Shown: positions 45,539 through 55,503 of the stretch, piece after piece
Layout: each line of letters begins with the position of its first letter
Position numbering within the stretch: position 1 is the stretch's first letter
NCBI GenBank assembly: GCA_963818225.1
Contig: CAWFRO010000006.1
Location: 434,001 to 498,000 of the forward strand
DNA from: Palsa-504 sp963818225
GTDB taxonomy: Bacteria; Actinomycetota; Actinomycetes; Streptosporangiales; Streptosporangiaceae
Reading direction: 5' to 3'
DNA: 64,000 bases
Notes under the pieces: model-generated
The model's input: the letters and a program-made list of their open reading frames with translations, nothing else
Database searches by the model: none
What the model was told of the DNA's origin: nothing
Program-made: the position numbers and the translations under genes

Positions 45539-46491
45539 CTGTCCGGGCCGTCGGTGGAACGCGGTCCGGGGGGATCGATGCGCCCTTGGTTCTCAGCCAG
45601 GAACCGCTCGAACTGGGCCGCGAGCTCGTCCGCGGTCGGCATGGACTCGCCCTCGCCCAGGAGGCCGGGACCGGCGTGCCGGTTTCCCTCGGCTTCGACC
45701 AGGGCGTCGTACTGCTGCTCCAGCGTCCGGACCAGCTCGGCGACCTCGGCCGACGCGGCGACCTGCTGGTCGATCGCCTCATCGGTCCGGGCTGAGGCCT
45801 CGCGGAGCTCGGCGTCAGGCAGGTCGAGCCCGGTGGCGGTGCCCACGGAGCCCAGCAGGGTCAGCGCGGCCGGCGGATAGACGGCCTGGGCCAGGTAATG
45901 CGGCACCTGCACGGCGAAGCCCACCGCATCCCGGCCAGCCTCGCCGAGCCGCAGCTCAACCAGGCCCCTCGCGCTGCCGGGTACCTGGATGCGGTTCGCC
46001 ATCCGCTGGTGCGCGATGAGCAGCTCGTCGCGGGTGCCGTGCGCGATCACGCCGAGCGGCCGGGTGTGCGGCATCCCGGCCGGGATGCCGAGGAAGCTGA
46101 CCGCGAGGCCGGCGCCGAGCCGGCTGGTCAGGTCCAGGACCGCCTCGGTGAACAGCTTCCACTCATGATCGGGCTCAGGCCCGCTCAGCAGGAGGAAAGG
46201 CTTTCCCTGCTGGTCCCGTAGCAGGTGAAGCACCAGCTCAGGAGCATCGTAGCTCTCCCAGCTGCTGTTGTTGTAGATCATCAGCGGGCGCCGCGACCGG
46301 TAGTCGATGAGCCGGTCGATGTCGAACCGCGCTACCGTCTCGTGAGCGAAACTGCTCAGCAGGTGCTCGGTCAGCAGGCGGCCGGCACCTCCCGCGTCGA
46401 TGAAGCCGTCCAGATAGTGCAAGAACGGCGCGTCCGCGATATCCGGCGTGGCGGGACCGAGTTCGTAGAGTTCTTCCGGGTTCCGCTGCAT
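45535..46491 (-). CDS. PAC2 family (proteasome-assembly-chaperone-like) protein
   Basis: 318 residues. Conserved PAC2 features are FLHYLDGFIDAGGAGRLLTEHLL, YRSRRPLMIYNNSSWESY, LLSGPEPDHEW, VSFLGIPAGMPHTRP and the C-terminal acidic, coiled-coil-like tail (VRTLEQQYDALVEAE). Actinobacterial members are widespread; a role as chaperone for the 20S proteasome is inferred from homology, not shown. Confidence 0.87.
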   Translation of the reverse strand: MQRNPEELYELGPATPDIADAPFLHYLDGFIDAGGAGRLLTEHLLSSFAHETVARFDIDRLIDYRSRRPLMIYNNSSWESYDAPELVLHLLRDQQGKPFLLLSGPEPDHEWKLFTEAVLDLTSRLGAGLAVSFLGIPAGMPHTRPLGVIAHGTRDELLIAHQRMANRIQVPGSARGLVELRLGEAGRDAVGFAVQVPHYLAQAVYPPAALTLLGSVGTATGLDLPDAELREASARTDEAIDQQVAASAEVAELVRTLEQQYDALVEAEGNRHAGPGLLGEGESMPTADELAAQFERFLAENQGRIDPPGPRSTDGPDS

Positions 46492-46634
46492 CCTTATAGT
46501 CTCGCACGGGCCGCCCGCTGCTGCCGCCAGGCGATAAGCGGTAGCGGGGCTGAGGTTACATTAGCGAACATGCCGTGATCATTCCGTTACGTCGTTATGT
46601 CTCCATGGTAGGGCCATGGCGCTAACGTGACCAC

Positions 46635-47075
46635 GTGGAGGAGATCGATCGCAAGATCGTGTCGTTGCTGGCACGTAACGGGCGGATGAGCTTCACCGAG
46701 CTGGGCCGGCAAGCCGGGCTCTCGGTGTCGGCCGTGCACCAGCGGGTCCGCCGGCTCGAGCAGGACGGCATCATCAAGGGCTACGCCGCGGTGTTCAACC
46801 CGGAAGACGTCGGGCTGCCGCTGACCGCTTTCGTGTCGGTCAAGCCGTTCAACGCCGCCGCCCCTGATGACCTGCCCCAGCGGCTGGAACATCTCACCGC
46901 GATCGAAGCCTGCCACAGCGTCGCCGGAGACGAGAACTACATCCTCAAGGTGCGGGTCCCGTCCCCGGTCGCGCTGGAGGATCTGCTGTACCAGATCCGC
47001 ACCCTGGGCGGCGTCTCCACCCGGACCACCGTAGTCCTCAGTACCGCCTACGAGAACCGCCCGCCGGACTTCTGA
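46635..47075 (+). CDS. Lrp/AsnC-family transcriptional regulator
   Basis: 146 residues from a GTG at 46635. HTH: IDRKIVSLLARNGRMSFTEL, AGLSVSAVHQRVRRLEQDGI. The RAM ligand-binding domain follows (AFVSVKPFNA, EACHSVAGDENYILKVRV, STRTTVVLSTAYENRPP). Such regulators sense amino acids and often control adjacent genes; the divergent PAC2 gene is 143 bases away. Target unknown. Confidence 0.93.
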   Translation: MEEIDRKIVSLLARNGRMSFTELGRQAGLSVSAVHQRVRRLEQDGIIKGYAAVFNPEDVGLPLTAFVSVKPFNAAAPDDLPQRLEHLTAIEACHSVAGDENYILKVRVPSPVALEDLLYQIRTLGGVSTRTTVVLSTAYENRPPDF

Positions 47076-47083
47076 GACCGCGG

Positions 47084-47869
47084 TCAGCTCCAGCGGGGCT
47101 GGGACGTGCGTCCCGCGGAGGTGATCGCGGCCGTCGCCTGGTAGGCGCGCACCGTGGCCGCGACCTGCGCCAGCGGCGCCGCCACGATCGTGCTGCCAGC
47201 CGCGAGGGCCTCGTCGAGCAGCGAGGTATAGGTATCGGGATCGCCGCAGGGCGGGACCGCCACGACTACATCCCGGCGGTTCAGCCCGCCGAGCCCGGCC
47301 GGGTCCAGGGCTGCGTGCGTCCCGGCCCGGCGCGTGTGGTCCTGGGTGCCGCCCGCCCGGCCGGCGTCCAGCAGGGAGCCGAACGGCGTGGTCTCCTCCG
47401 CCTCGCCGAACGCGAACACCTGCCGCACCCAGCAGCGCTCCGCGGCCTGGACGGCCAGTCCGGCCAGTGCCGCCGAGGTGATCAGCACCCGGGCCCGGCA
47501 CGGCTTGAGCTGGGCGGCGATGTCCGCCGCGGTCTGCGCCGGGCGCACCGGGACGGCGATGGCCCCGGCCGCCCGCACGGCGTGCACCGACACCGCGTGG
47601 CTCACCGCGTCGGCGACGAAGATCCCCGCCGTATCGCCCTCCCGCAAGCCCCGCCGTGACAGGCCGCGCGCCGCCGCGCGGACCATGCCGGCGAACTGCG
47701 GCCACGTGATCACGCAGGCCCGACCCGGCCGGGGCCCCTGGGCCGCGGCATCAATGAGCGCGGCTCCATTCCCGGCCTGGTCGGCCAGGGCCAGGATGCG
47801 TTCGGTCACCGCTCGCTGCGCCGCCTCGACCCGCTGCGCCTTGAGGCCTGCTCCGGCGCCGTTCCCCAT
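47084..47869 (-). CDS. Truncated AMP-binding (acyl-CoA-synthetase-like) N-domain protein
   Basis: 261 residues from the ATG at 47869. It matches the N-terminal part of ANL enzymes: ITWPQFAGMVRAAARGLSRR, GDTAGIFVADAVSHAVSVHA, GAIAVPVRPAQTAADIAAQL, ARVLITSAALAGLAVQAA, then VVVAVPPCGDPDTYTSLLDE. The ATP-binding TSGTTGxPK loop and the whole C-terminal half are absent, and the protein ends at a natural stop. It is likely inactive as a synthetase, perhaps a degraded gene or a regulatory paralog. A LuxR regulator lies upstream on the same strand. Confidence 0.7.
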   Translation of the reverse strand: MGNGAGAGLKAQRVEAAQRAVTERILALADQAGNGAALIDAAAQGPRPGRACVITWPQFAGMVRAAARGLSRRGLREGDTAGIFVADAVSHAVSVHAVRAAGAIAVPVRPAQTAADIAAQLKPCRARVLITSAALAGLAVQAAERCWVRQVFAFGEAEETTPFGSLLDAGRAGGTQDHTRRAGTHAALDPAGLGGLNRRDVVVAVPPCGDPDTYTSLLDEALAAGSTIVAAPLAQVAATVRAYQATAAITSAGRTSQPRWS

Positions 47870-48151
47870 GTTCACCAGATCCTCCCGCTGGTCTAGCAAC
47901 GGGCGGATCCCGGCCTGGAGCCGGGACCCGCCCGGCCGCTGCGGCGGGGTTTATCACCGGTTCCCGCCCCCCCGCCGGGAACCGGCGCGGCGCCGGGTTT
48001 CAGACCCGCCGCCACCGTGCTTTAGCGACAAGGCAAACGTTATGCCGCGCGGATCCCGGGCACATGCGCCGAAATATGCATTCCGATGTGCATCTTCGGC
48101 CTCGCCGGCCGGGCTGGACCCAGGCCCGCCGTGCATATATGCACGTGCCGG
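47870..48151. promoter_or_regulatory. Spacer with 14-base palindrome upstream of AMP-binding gene
   Basis: 282 bases. GTGCATATATGCAC (48131-48144) is a perfect palindrome; ATGCATTCCGATGTGCAT at 48077-48094 is a looser one with the same ATGCA half-sites. They lie between the LuxR regulator's stop and the AMP-binding gene. No other gene seen. Confidence 0.45.
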
Positions 48152-50755
48152 TCAGGCGGGCGGCGCGTGCCGCGCGGCCCATGACGCAATCTGTGTACGC
48201 TTCGTGAAGCCCAGCTTGGACAGGATGTTCGCGACATGACGCGCCGCGGTGGCCGGGCTGATCACGAGCTCGTCGGCGATCTGCCGGTTGGACAGGCCCC
48301 GGGCGATGAGGACCACGATCTCGTGCTCGCGAGCGGTGAGCGGCGAGGCCGCCCTGGCCGACGGCAGGCGCGCCGGATCGGCCCAGGCTGTCTCGGCGGC
48401 CCTGCCCGGGTCCGGAGCACCCGGGTGGCCGAGAGCCCCCACCGCCGCCGCGCCCTCCGCGGCCCCGGGAAGGCCCGGGATCCCGGGGATCCCGCCGGTC
48501 GTCTCGAGGTGCGAGCCGAGGGCGTATCCGGCCGCGTCGTCAGCCGGCATCTCGCGGCCCTCGGCGAACAGGGCGGCGGCGGCCGCCGCGCCGAGGCGGT
48601 CGCGGGCCAGGTCGAGCACTCCCTCAACCCGGGAGCCGACGCCGGTCGGCTGGCCCAGGGACTCGCGCAGCTGGCACGCGGCTCCGGCCAGCCGGGCGGC
48701 CTGCTCGGGCTGCTCCCGGGCCGCGGCCAGGGCCGCGAACGCCTCCAGCCCGCGGGCGATACCGAGCCGCTGGCCGCACGCCTGGCTGAACCCCAGGCTC
48801 TCAGCCAGCCGGTCCCGGGCCAGGTCGAGGTCACCCCGGGCCAGCGCGACCCAGCCGACCCCGGCCAGGCAGCGGGCGATCTCGAGCCAGGCGTCCAGCT
48901 CGCGGAAAATCCCGGTGGCCTCCTCGAAATGCCGCAGCGCCATGTCGGCATCACCCCGGGCCCGGGCCAGCGTGCCCAGCCCGTACTGGATCTGAGCGAC
49001 TCCCCAGCGGTTGTTGTCGCTCAGTATCTCCAGCGCGGCCTCGTAGGACCGTTGCGCTGACTTCAGCTTGTTCTGCCGCAGCGCGATGGCGGCGCTCGCG
49101 GCGAGCGCGAGGCCCGCCTCCCAGTCGTTGCCCGCTGCCCCGGCTGCCTCGATGGCCTCGTCGATGAGCCCGGCGGCGTCGCCGAGCCGGCCCGCCCGCA
49201 GGGCGGCCTGGCCGAGCGTCCGCAGCGCGGTCGGCACGGTGAACTCATCTCCGCAGGCGCGGCTGATCTCCAGGCTCTGCTGGGCGCTGCGCAGCAGCGT
49301 GTCGTAGTCCTCCAGGTCGAAGGCGATGTCAGCCCGGCCGGCCAGGGCCTGCCCGCGGATCGGCGGCGGGACCTCGCTGCCCTCCTGGACCAGGAACCGG
49401 TCGAACCAGGTGGCCGCCTCCCGCTGGTCACCTTGCGGTACCCATATGTTCCGCAGCCCGGTGCACAGGCGCAGGCCCGCCGCGGTGTGCCCGTGGCTGA
49501 GCGACGTGGCGAGCGCGATCCGGAAGTTGCCGAGCTCGGCGAGCCCACGGCGGAATATCGCCCGGCGCACCGGCCAGGGCGGGTCTCCACGGCGGAACAT
49601 CCGGCTGGCCGTGTCCTCGACCAGCGACAGGATGCAGTCGCGGTGCCGCAGGAACAGCCGGGACTCCTCGCCCGAGGCGACCAGCCGCTCGATGGCGTAC
49701 TCCCTGATCGTGTCGAGCAGCCGGTACCTGGCGTCCCCGGCGGCCTCGGCGTCGAGCACGACCAGCGACTTGTCGATGAGCGAGATGAGCAGGTCGAGTA
49801 CCGCGTCGGCCGGGATGGCGTCATCCGAGCAGACCTGCTCGGCCATGTCCAGGTTCCAGCCGGAGAACACGGCCAGGCGGCGCAGCAGCGTCTGCTCGGC
49901 CTCATCCAGCAGCTCGTAACTCCAGTCCACGGCGGCGCGCAGCGTCTGCTGCCGTGGCGGCGCCGTCCGGTCGCCCGATCCGAGCAGCTGGAACCGGTCC
50001 CGCAGCCGGTCGGCGATCTGCTCGACCGACAGCGCCCGGACCCGGGCGGCGGACAGCTCGATGCCGAGCGGTATGCCGTCCAGCGTCCGGCACAGCCGGG
50101 CCACCGAGGCCGCGTTCTCCGCGGTCAGGGTGAAGCCGGGCCGGGCGCCGGCCGCCCGCGCCGCGAACAGCTGGACGGCTTCGTGGGCGATCAGCTCATC
50201 CCCGGCCGCATCGTCGGGCGGCAGGTCCAGCGGCTGCACCCGCCAGACCGTCTCGCCGCGCACCCGGAGCGGCTCCCGGCTGGTCGCGACGATCCGCAGC
50301 CACGGGCAGCGGGCCAGCAGCAGCTGGACCAGCGTGGCGCACTCGCCGACCTGATGCTCGCAGGTGTCCAGCACGAGCAGCATGTGCCGGGACCGCAGCG
50401 CCTCCGCCAGCGTGTGCGGCAGCGGAACGCCCGGCTCCTCGCGCACCCCGATGGTGGCGGCGACCCGCTGGGCGGTAGGGCCTTCCCAGTCGGCCAGCTC
50501 GACCAGCCAGGCCTCATTGAGGTCAGCCGCGGCCAGCTCCTCAGCCGCGTCCGCGCCGTCAGCCGAGCCGGTGATCACATCTCGGGCCAGCCGCACCGCG
50601 AGCCGTGTCTTGCCGATGCCGCCGGGACCGCTCAGGGTCAGCGCGCGCACCTCAGTGAGCAGCCTGGCCAGCTCAGCGAGATCACGTTCGCGGCCGATGA
50701 AGCTGTTCGGCTCCGCCGGCAGGTTGCCGGCCAGGAGCAGGGTGGCGGACTGCAT
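48152..50755 (-). CDS. LuxR-type regulator with NB-ARC/STAND ATPase and TPR
   Basis: 867 residues. Walker A GPGGIGKT at 43-50 follows NSFIGRERDLAELARLL; LLVLDTCEH is the Walker B region, and RLCRTLDGIPLGIELSAAR is the conserved sensor motif of this family. TPR-like helices fill the middle. The final ~60 residues are a LuxR HTH (LTAREHEIVVLIARGLSNRQ, IADELVISPATAARHVANIL). Regulators of this kind activate target operons on sensing a ligand through the ATPase. The GH38 gene upstream is on the same strand, 84 bases away. Confidence 0.93.
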   Translation of the reverse strand: MQSATLLLAGNLPAEPNSFIGRERDLAELARLLTEVRALTLSGPGGIGKTRLAVRLARDVITGSADGADAAEELAAADLNEAWLVELADWEGPTAQRVAATIGVREEPGVPLPHTLAEALRSRHMLLVLDTCEHQVGECATLVQLLLARCPWLRIVATSREPLRVRGETVWRVQPLDLPPDDAAGDELIAHEAVQLFAARAAGARPGFTLTAENAASVARLCRTLDGIPLGIELSAARVRALSVEQIADRLRDRFQLLGSGDRTAPPRQQTLRAAVDWSYELLDEAEQTLLRRLAVFSGWNLDMAEQVCSDDAIPADAVLDLLISLIDKSLVVLDAEAAGDARYRLLDTIREYAIERLVASGEESRLFLRHRDCILSLVEDTASRMFRRGDPPWPVRRAIFRRGLAELGNFRIALATSLSHGHTAAGLRLCTGLRNIWVPQGDQREAATWFDRFLVQEGSEVPPPIRGQALAGRADIAFDLEDYDTLLRSAQQSLEISRACGDEFTVPTALRTLGQAALRAGRLGDAAGLIDEAIEAAGAAGNDWEAGLALAASAAIALRQNKLKSAQRSYEAALEILSDNNRWGVAQIQYGLGTLARARGDADMALRHFEEATGIFRELDAWLEIARCLAGVGWVALARGDLDLARDRLAESLGFSQACGQRLGIARGLEAFAALAAAREQPEQAARLAGAACQLRESLGQPTGVGSRVEGVLDLARDRLGAAAAAALFAEGREMPADDAAGYALGSHLETTGGIPGIPGLPGAAEGAAAVGALGHPGAPDPGRAAETAWADPARLPSARAASPLTAREHEIVVLIARGLSNRQIADELVISPATAARHVANILSKLGFTKRTQIASWAARHAPPA

Positions 50756-50839
50756 GGGTCCTCTGGACTTCGCGCGCTACAGATGGATGAACAAGCCGAG
50801 GCTCCTACCGTACATTGTTCGCCCGCAGCGCAGGGGTTC

Positions 50840-53800
50840 CTAGCCGGCCTCGATGCTGACCGGTACGGCCTGGCTGTACCGGACCCGGCCGAAGTACATC
50901 ACCTTGGCCAGCGCCCACCACCGGCTGCCGGGCCGGGCCGTGGCCGGCGCGGCGACCCCGAAACGCAGCTCCGCGGGCTCGCCCGGCATGACACAGAAGC
51001 CCTGGGCCGGCGGCGAGAGCATCTCCCAGCTGCCGAACGGCGACACCAGCTGAATCTCGCCGTGCACCGCGGAGGCCACCCCGCTGGTCACGCTGAACAG
51101 GATCTCGGCGTGCCCGCCCGGCACCATGCGCAGCTCCGGGGTCAGCACGGCCAGCTCCAGCTCGGCGGCGGCGGCCCTGAAGTCAGCCTGCATCAGCTCC
51201 AGGGCATCCTCCGGCGGCAGCTCCGGGTCGGGCCACCGGCGCTCGCCGACCGCGACCATGACCGTGTCTTCGATGACCTGGCCATGATCGTCGCGGATCC
51301 GGGCCGCCGCGAAATACCGCCCGGGGCGGGTCTGCGGTGCCGCCCGTATAGTCAGGTCCCAGGCCGCGTACTCGCCGGCTCCGATGTCATAGGTGAGCTC
51401 CCGCGGCGAGGTGACCGTTATCCCGTCGGGCACGGCGAGCTCAACCCCGCCGCGGGCGGGTTCGCGGCTGCAGCTCACCGTCAGCGTGGCCGAGGCACCC
51501 TGACCCGGGACGGGCAGGGCCACCCGGGCCGGGGTGAAGTGGACCGCGACCGGGAGGTTACCGGCTGGCGCCGGGCCCTTCCCGTGCAGCCAGTAACGCG
51601 CATACACCGGCTGGACCGGCTCGACCGGGGCCAGCACCGGGGCGGGGGCCAGCACCGGGGCCGCGGCCTGGCGGCCGAGTGGGCCCACACGCACGGCCAG
51701 GGTCACCGTGCCGAAAGCCGGCATGTCGACAGCAATGGCGCCGTCCACGACGGGCAGGGGCTCGCCGTCGTCGGCACCCTCGAGCAGATCGCCGCGCCAC
51801 GCCTGGCGGACCGGCGCGGCCCCGGGGGCAAGCCGGACCCGCGCCGCGGTGGCCCGTCCGGCCGTTTCCCGCAGCCGCACGGTGACCACGGCCGCGTCCG
51901 AGCTATCCGGGCTGTCGCCGGCCAGGCTCCGCCCTGCGGCCAGCGGGTTGCCGCGCGGTTTCACCGCGCTGAGCGTGACGCTGGCCGGCTCCACCGACAC
52001 CAGGCCCTGCGTGCCCGGGTCCGGGCTGTGCGCTCCCGGCCCGGCGGCCGGCCAGCCCGGCGCGCCGGCGTCCTGCGCCGTCTGGGCGGCCGGGTCCTCC
52101 GCGGGATCGGCCAGCACCGCGATCAGGTCGTGGTTGTAGGCCTCGGCGCTGGCCGCGAAGCCCGCCGCCCGCCAGTCGCCCGGTCCTGCGGCCAGCGCGT
52201 ACTCGAACGTGTGGCTCCAGTGCTGCCAGGCGAAGCTGCTGCCGTCCGGTGCGGTACGGGGCTCCCCGTCGATCCATATCCTGGCCGGCCACGCGCTGCA
52301 CGAGCGCATCAGCGACATGTGCAGGGTGCCGTCGGGCGTCACGACGCCGCCCGGCGTGCCCCGGTTCAGCAGCGCCACCGACCGGTCCGCCAGCGGCACC
52401 GGGGGCCGCCGCTCGCCGCCGTCGCCGGTGTCCTCGACCCCCTCCACCAGGGCGTCGGCCAGGTCCCCGGCCAGGTCGGCCACGGCCGCGGCCAGGTGGT
52501 CCGGGCCGCCGGCCGCCACGATCAGCACCGGCAGGTCAGCAACCCCGCGCACGTCGGCGTTGGGCCCGAAGGCGTCCGCCCGGCTGCGCGCCGCGGGCAC
52601 CCACACCCGGGCCTGGTCCCCGGCGGTGACCGCCTTCGCGTACCGGGGCCCGACCCCCGACAAGACCTCGGCGGTGAACGTGTTCACGTCCGGGCCGCCG
52701 ACCGCGATCCTGACGTCGGGCAGGTTGGAGTCCGCGTCGAGCCCGCCGTACCTCGGCCCGTCGGCCTGGCTGCAGGTGGCGGTCACCCCGGCCCCGGCCA
52801 GCGCCACCATCAGGTCCCGGATCACCTCCTGCAGCCCGGCGCCCGGGCCGCCGTCCGGGCAGATGACCTCGGCCACCCCGATGGCCTGGACCGGCCCGTC
52901 GGCGCCCCCGGTGCGGACCCGTGCCGCCGAGCCGAGCCCGAACCAGTCGTAGGCCGGGTTGTCCAGCGTGTACCAGGTGTCCTCCGAGTCCACGTCCACC
53001 GCCCCGAACGACCGGCCGATCACCGCCGTCGCGGTCTGGTACACCGGCAGCCCGCCGGGCACGTCGGCCGGGAAGCGGACCCGCAGCAGCCGGTCGTGCC
53101 CGGTGTAGCCGTCGACGTGCGTGCGGAACTCGACCCGCTCCGCGCTCTCCCAGAGCACCGTCTCCTGGGTCACCTCGAGCCCGTCGAGCGTGAAGCTGGC
53201 CACCAGCCGGCTTCCCGCCGGGCACCGCTCCGCCCGGACCGCGGCCAGGACCGACGCCGAGCCGGTGCCCGGCCCCTTGGGCGACAGATGCCATGGGCCC
53301 TCGCCGTGCCGGGGGTGCTGCGCGTACTCGTCCTGGATGACCATCTCGTTGCCCGGGCCGGCCAGCACGCCGGCCCGGGTGCGCTTGTCGGTGACGCTGA
53401 CCGTCCCGCCCTGCGCCGGATCCGCGGTGACCACGTACCGGCCGTTCTCGATGACGTGCGGCGCCTCGCTGACCTCCCGCCACGCCGCGGCCGCCGCCGA
53501 GTCTCCCTCCTCGGCCGGCACCACCTGGTAGGTCCGGTATCCGAGGGCCGGCACGTCACGGGCCAGGAAGGTGAGCGTGACCTCGGCCAGGGAGCCGTCC
53601 TCCCGCCGCCGGACGCCCTCGGCCAGGGCCGGCACCACCTGTCCCGCCTCGTCGCGGAGCTCGACCCACCGGGTCCCGTCCGCCCGCACCGGTACCGTGA
53701 CCCTGGCCATCTGCTCCCGCGCCCGCGCCAGCCCGTTGAACACCCGGACCGGCTGCCCGGCCGGCGCTGCGCTCCCGGCCCGCCGCGACAGGTAGGCCAC

Positions 53801-55327
53801 CGCGTCGCGGCGCGCGCCCGCGCTCAGCTCCCAGGCCTCCCGCCAGCCGCCGAGCAGGTCCAGGTAGACCTGGTCGGACTCGACCCCGGTGATCCCGTCG
53901 TGGTGCGCGCCGTAGGCCAGCAGCCGCCACGCCTTGTCCAGCACCGCGTACGGGAACGGCGCCCCGTCCAGCCAGGCCGCGGTGGCGAACCGCTCGGCCT
54001 CGGCCACCGCGGTCTCGATGGCCCGCTGCGCCTGCTTGGTGTCGATGTAGGAGACGTCCTTGCCGGTGTACACCGGGTTCATGTCCCTGGTCTGCGGGGT
54101 GATCCACACGCCGGCGCGGGCCGCGGAACTCCCGGCGCCCGCCTCGGCCCGGACCGCATCGAAGAAGTCGCGCGGCACGGCCGTGGTGAAGCGCGGCCAG
54201 ACGTACCGCTGGTTCCAGTCCCGGTGGATGTCGGTCACCCAGCGGGCCGGGATGACATGGTCCGATCCGACCGGCAGCATGACGTTCCGGGTGGCTGCCA
54301 CCTGGGCCAGCGCGCGGAACTGGCCGTAGGCCTCGGCCTCGGCGGCCTGCAGGTCCGGCGGCGTGTGCAGTGCCCAGCCGGCCCCGTAGTGATGGGCCAT
54401 GTACGCGGTGAGCAGCCCGCGGCCGTCGGGCGAGAGCCATTCGAACTCGCTGGGGAACTGCATCCGGCCGATCCCGCCCTCGGCCCCCGCCGGGCCCCAT
54501 TGATGGAACGGCCCGCGCGCCCACGCCGACGAGGTCAGCCCGGCCGCCGCCATCAGCCCCGGGTACCCCGGGTCGTGCCCGAACACATCGAGCATCCACG
54601 CGGACCGCGGGTCGCCGCCGAACACGTCCCGCTGGTACCCGATCCCGTACACGGCGTTGCGGATGATGGCTTCGGCGCTGATCAGGTTCGTGCTGGGCTC
54701 GTTGTAGTTGCCGCCGACGATCTCCAGCCGCCCTTCGGCCAGCAGCGCGCGCAGATCCTGCCGGTCGCCCGGGTAGAGGTCAAAATAGGGCTTCAGGTAG
54801 TCGATCTCGGCCAGCACGAACTTGTAGTCAGGGTCCGTCCTGGCTTTGTCCAGGTGGGCCCTGACCAGCTCGAACGCCGCCCTGACGTCGGGCAGCTGGC
54901 CGTCCTCGTCCGGCAGCGTGAGCCGGGCCTCGGCGAACTGGCCCTGGGTGTTCCACCACACCGGGTCGTAGTGGAAATGGCTCACCATCCACATCGTCCA
55001 GCCCGGCTCGGCCACCGTGATGTCCGCCTCGGCCGACGCGGCACCGGCCGCGGTCTGGACCGTCACCGTGACGCGGCGCGTGCTGCCCGGCTGGTAGGGC
55101 GCCGCGATCTCGACCGGAACCTCATAGGCCTGCTGCTCGCCCAGGCCAAGATCGGATATGCCGAACGGTCCAGGGTTCCTCACCCCTGGCCCCTCCACGT
55201 ACACCGTGGCTGCCGTGTCCGAGGCCTCGCCCGGCCCGTCGTTCTCCAGCGTCACCCGGACCACCTGCAGCGGGCGCTGCGCGGTCCCCACGAACAAGTC
55301 TGTCGATTCCACCCCGGCGATCCGCAT
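50840..55327 (-). CDS. GH38 alpha-mannosidase with N-terminal NEW3/CARDB-like beta domain
   Basis: 1495 residues from the ATG at 55327; an earlier ATG ten codons upstream is less likely. An N-terminal ~110-residue beta-sandwich precedes the GH38 catalytic domain, which starts MVSHFHYDPVWW (zinc ligands His119 and Asp121). WMLDVFGHDPGYPG holds the nucleophile Asp247 and HHDGITGVESD a further zinc His. After the three-helix domain come long beta-rich regions, including a second NEW3-like unit (GQGASATLTVSCSREPARG). The protein is about 1.4 times longer than ordinary GH38 enzymes. No signal peptide is seen, so it may act on imported glycans in the cytoplasm. The substrate (mannan or mannosylated glycolipid) is inferred. 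Confidence 0.92.
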   Translation of the reverse strand: MRIAGVESTDLFVGTAQRPLQVVRVTLENDGPGEASDTAATVYVEGPGVRNPGPFGISDLGLGEQQAYEVPVEIAAPYQPGSTRRVTVTVQTAAGAASAEADITVAEPGWTMWMVSHFHYDPVWWNTQGQFAEARLTLPDEDGQLPDVRAAFELVRAHLDKARTDPDYKFVLAEIDYLKPYFDLYPGDRQDLRALLAEGRLEIVGGNYNEPSTNLISAEAIIRNAVYGIGYQRDVFGGDPRSAWMLDVFGHDPGYPGLMAAAGLTSSAWARGPFHQWGPAGAEGGIGRMQFPSEFEWLSPDGRGLLTAYMAHHYGAGWALHTPPDLQAAEAEAYGQFRALAQVAATRNVMLPVGSDHVIPARWVTDIHRDWNQRYVWPRFTTAVPRDFFDAVRAEAGAGSSAARAGVWITPQTRDMNPVYTGKDVSYIDTKQAQRAIETAVAEAERFATAAWLDGAPFPYAVLDKAWRLLAYGAHHDGITGVESDQVYLDLLGGWREAWELSAGARRDAVAYLSRRAGSAAPAGQPVRVFNGLARAREQMARVTVPVRADGTRWVELRDEAGQVVPALAEGVRRREDGSLAEVTLTFLARDVPALGYRTYQVVPAEEGDSAAAAAWREVSEAPHVIENGRYVVTADPAQGGTVSVTDKRTRAGVLAGPGNEMVIQDEYAQHPRHGEGPWHLSPKGPGTGSASVLAAVRAERCPAGSRLVASFTLDGLEVTQETVLWESAERVEFRTHVDGYTGHDRLLRVRFPADVPGGLPVYQTATAVIGRSFGAVDVDSEDTWYTLDNPAYDWFGLGSAARVRTGGADGPVQAIGVAEVICPDGGPGAGLQEVIRDLMVALAGAGVTATCSQADGPRYGGLDADSNLPDVRIAVGGPDVNTFTAEVLSGVGPRYAKAVTAGDQARVWVPAARSRADAFGPNADVRGVADLPVLIVAAGGPDHLAAAVADLAGDLADALVEGVEDTGDGGERRPPVPLADRSVALLNRGTPGGVVTPDGTLHMSLMRSCSAWPARIWIDGEPRTAPDGSSFAWQHWSHTFEYALAAGPGDWRAAGFAASAEAYNHDLIAVLADPAEDPAAQTAQDAGAPGWPAAGPGAHSPDPGTQGLVSVEPASVTLSAVKPRGNPLAAGRSLAGDSPDSSDAAVVTVRLRETAGRATAARVRLAPGAAPVRQAWRGDLLEGADDGEPLPVVDGAIAVDMPAFGTVTLAVRVGPLGRQAAAPVLAPAPVLAPVEPVQPVYARYWLHGKGPAPAGNLPVAVHFTPARVALPVPGQGASATLTVSCSREPARGGVELAVPDGITVTSPRELTYDIGAGEYAAWDLTIRAAPQTRPGRYFAAARIRDDHGQVIEDTVMVAVGERRWPDPELPPEDALELMQADFRAAAAELELAVLTPELRMVPGGHAEILFSVTSGVASAVHGEIQLVSPFGSWEMLSPPAQGFCVMPGEPAELRFGVAAPATARPGSRWWALAKVMYFGRVRYSQAVPVSIEAG

Positions 55328-55503
55328 GGTTTCATCGTGGCATGCCCCGGTGACCAAACCGGACGCGCCGCGTTGGCCCGGCCGGGGCGCCCGCCCGCAG
55401 CCGCGCTACCGGACGATCTGGACCAGCAGGACCCGTGGCCCGGGCAGGCGGCCCGCCGCGCCGGGACCCGTGGCCCGGCGGCGGACCGCCGCGCCGCGGG
55501 ACA
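55328..55503. other. Spacer between alpha-mannosidase and thiE
   Basis: 176 bases. A 15-base direct repeat GGACCCGTGGCCCGG occurs at 55429-55443 and 55464-55478, and GCGGCGG/CCGCCGC can fold near 55480-55495. Probably terminates thiE transcription. No gene. Confidence 0.45.
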
